From: Shewanella sp. 10N.286.48.A6
GTDB taxonomy: Bacteria; Pseudomonadota; Gammaproteobacteria; Enterobacterales; Shewanellaceae
Length of the DNA stretch: 34,012 nucleotides
Direction of reading: 5' to 3'
Assembly: GCF_002873135.1 (NCBI RefSeq)
Contig: NZ_MCVI01000010.1
Location: 85,964-119,975 of the forward strand
Part shown: piece after piece, positions 33,799-34,012 of the stretch
How the letters are laid out: every line of letters starts with the position of its first letter
How positions within the stretch are numbered: position 1 is the stretch's first letter
Notes under the pieces: model-generated
The model's database searches: none
What the model saw: only the letters and a program-made list of their open reading frames with translations
What the model was told of the DNA's origin: nothing
Translations under genes and position numbers: made by a program

Positions 33799-34012
33799 TT
33801 AACCTGCATCAAGTTGAAATGTCATTGAGATGACATACTCATCTTCAAGTTTTAGCCGTAAGCGCTAAAATAATGGATTAACCCTGCTTCAAGTTGAATT
33901 GATATTGGGATTACACATTCATCGTCGAGCTCTAGCCGTAAGCGCTAAAGTAATGGTTTAACCCTGCATCAAGTTGAAATGTCATTGAGATTACATACTC
34001 ATCTTCAAGTTT
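33799..34012. repeat. 80-bp tandem repeats, at least 2.7 copies, open at the right edge
   Basis: Units begin at 33799 (79 bp), 33878 (80 bp) and 33958 (cut by the window end). Each reads TTAAC(C)CTGC.TCAAGTTGAA, then a variable middle, then TAGCCGTAAGCGCTAAA.TAATGG. In unit 1 there are two hairpins: ATGTCAT/ATGACAT (33819-33836) and TTTTAGC/GCTAAAA (33850-33870). Units 1 and 3 are closer to each other than to unit 2. The period is not a multiple of 3 and no ORF runs through. Confidence 0.9.

Noticed and set aside
33799..34012. CRISPR array or integron attC sites
   Set aside because: The whole 80-bp unit repeats, with no short-repeat/unique-spacer pattern. There is no cas gene or integrase, and no gene cassettes lie between the units.

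Overview
The window looks like a chromosomal segment of a marine-type gammaproteobacterium, most likely Shewanella or a close relative in the Alteromonadales. This is inferred from three things: the conserved order ybaN-apt-dnaX-ybaB-recR-htpG-cnoX-adk-gsk, the moderately AT-rich composition, and housekeeping proteins that align over full length with enterobacterial and Vibrio homologues. No rRNA, tRNA, CRISPR array, integrase or transposase was recognised.

Layout. (1) 1-1861: the end of a precursor-peptide gene with EGKCG motifs, an intergenic terminator, then a DUF692 (MNIO) iron enzyme and its DUF2063 partner. This is an HvfABC/bufferin-type RiPP system expected to make a copper-binding modified peptide. 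(2) 1862-2190: a CRP-like site, a 39-residue single-membrane-span protein and a terminator. (3) 2211-15370: a housekeeping block with ybaN, apt, dnaX, ybaB, recR, htpG, cnoX, adk, gsk and nadE. It is interrupted between ybaB and recR by a GFA-fold protein and a membrane protein/XRE regulator pair. dnaX carries an in-frame A AAA AAG slippery heptamer that would give a shorter gamma-like product, and htpG has a near-consensus sigma-32 promoter. (4) 15388-19800: an unrecognised gene, a membrane-anchored alpha/beta hydrolase, and a membrane diguanylate cyclase with GGEEF and an intact RxxD I-site. (5) 20110-25023: a CRP-site-preceded DUF4212 plus sodium:solute symporter pair, followed by a cNMP/CBS/DUF294 nucleotidyltransferase and a DEDDh exonuclease. 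This resembles the acetate-permease-like neighbourhoods of Vibrio and relatives. (6) 25120-27662: a FabH-type ketosynthase with an upstream GntR/FCD regulator on the minus strand, then gmhB for heptose synthesis. (7) 27840-34012: a decaying accessory region. It holds an alkaline-phosphatase-superfamily membrane transferase split by a run of eight G/C, a tad (Flp pilus) remnant, and 80-bp tandem repeats running off the right edge. In the remnant tadA has lost its 5' half, tadB and tadC are intact, and tadD has a stop and a frameshift.

Most genes are separated by clear intrinsic terminators, so most of the housekeeping block seems to be transcribed as short units rather than one operon. The stretches longer than 300 nt without a gene are 8849-9169 (26-bp tandem repeats, terminator, sigma-32 promoter) and 19801-20182 (inverted repeat and CRP-like site). 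The most interesting observations are the copper-RiPP cluster at the left edge, the dnaX frameshift signal, the homopolymer-split transferase, the CRP-linked small membrane protein, and the terminal 80-bp repeats beside the broken tad locus.
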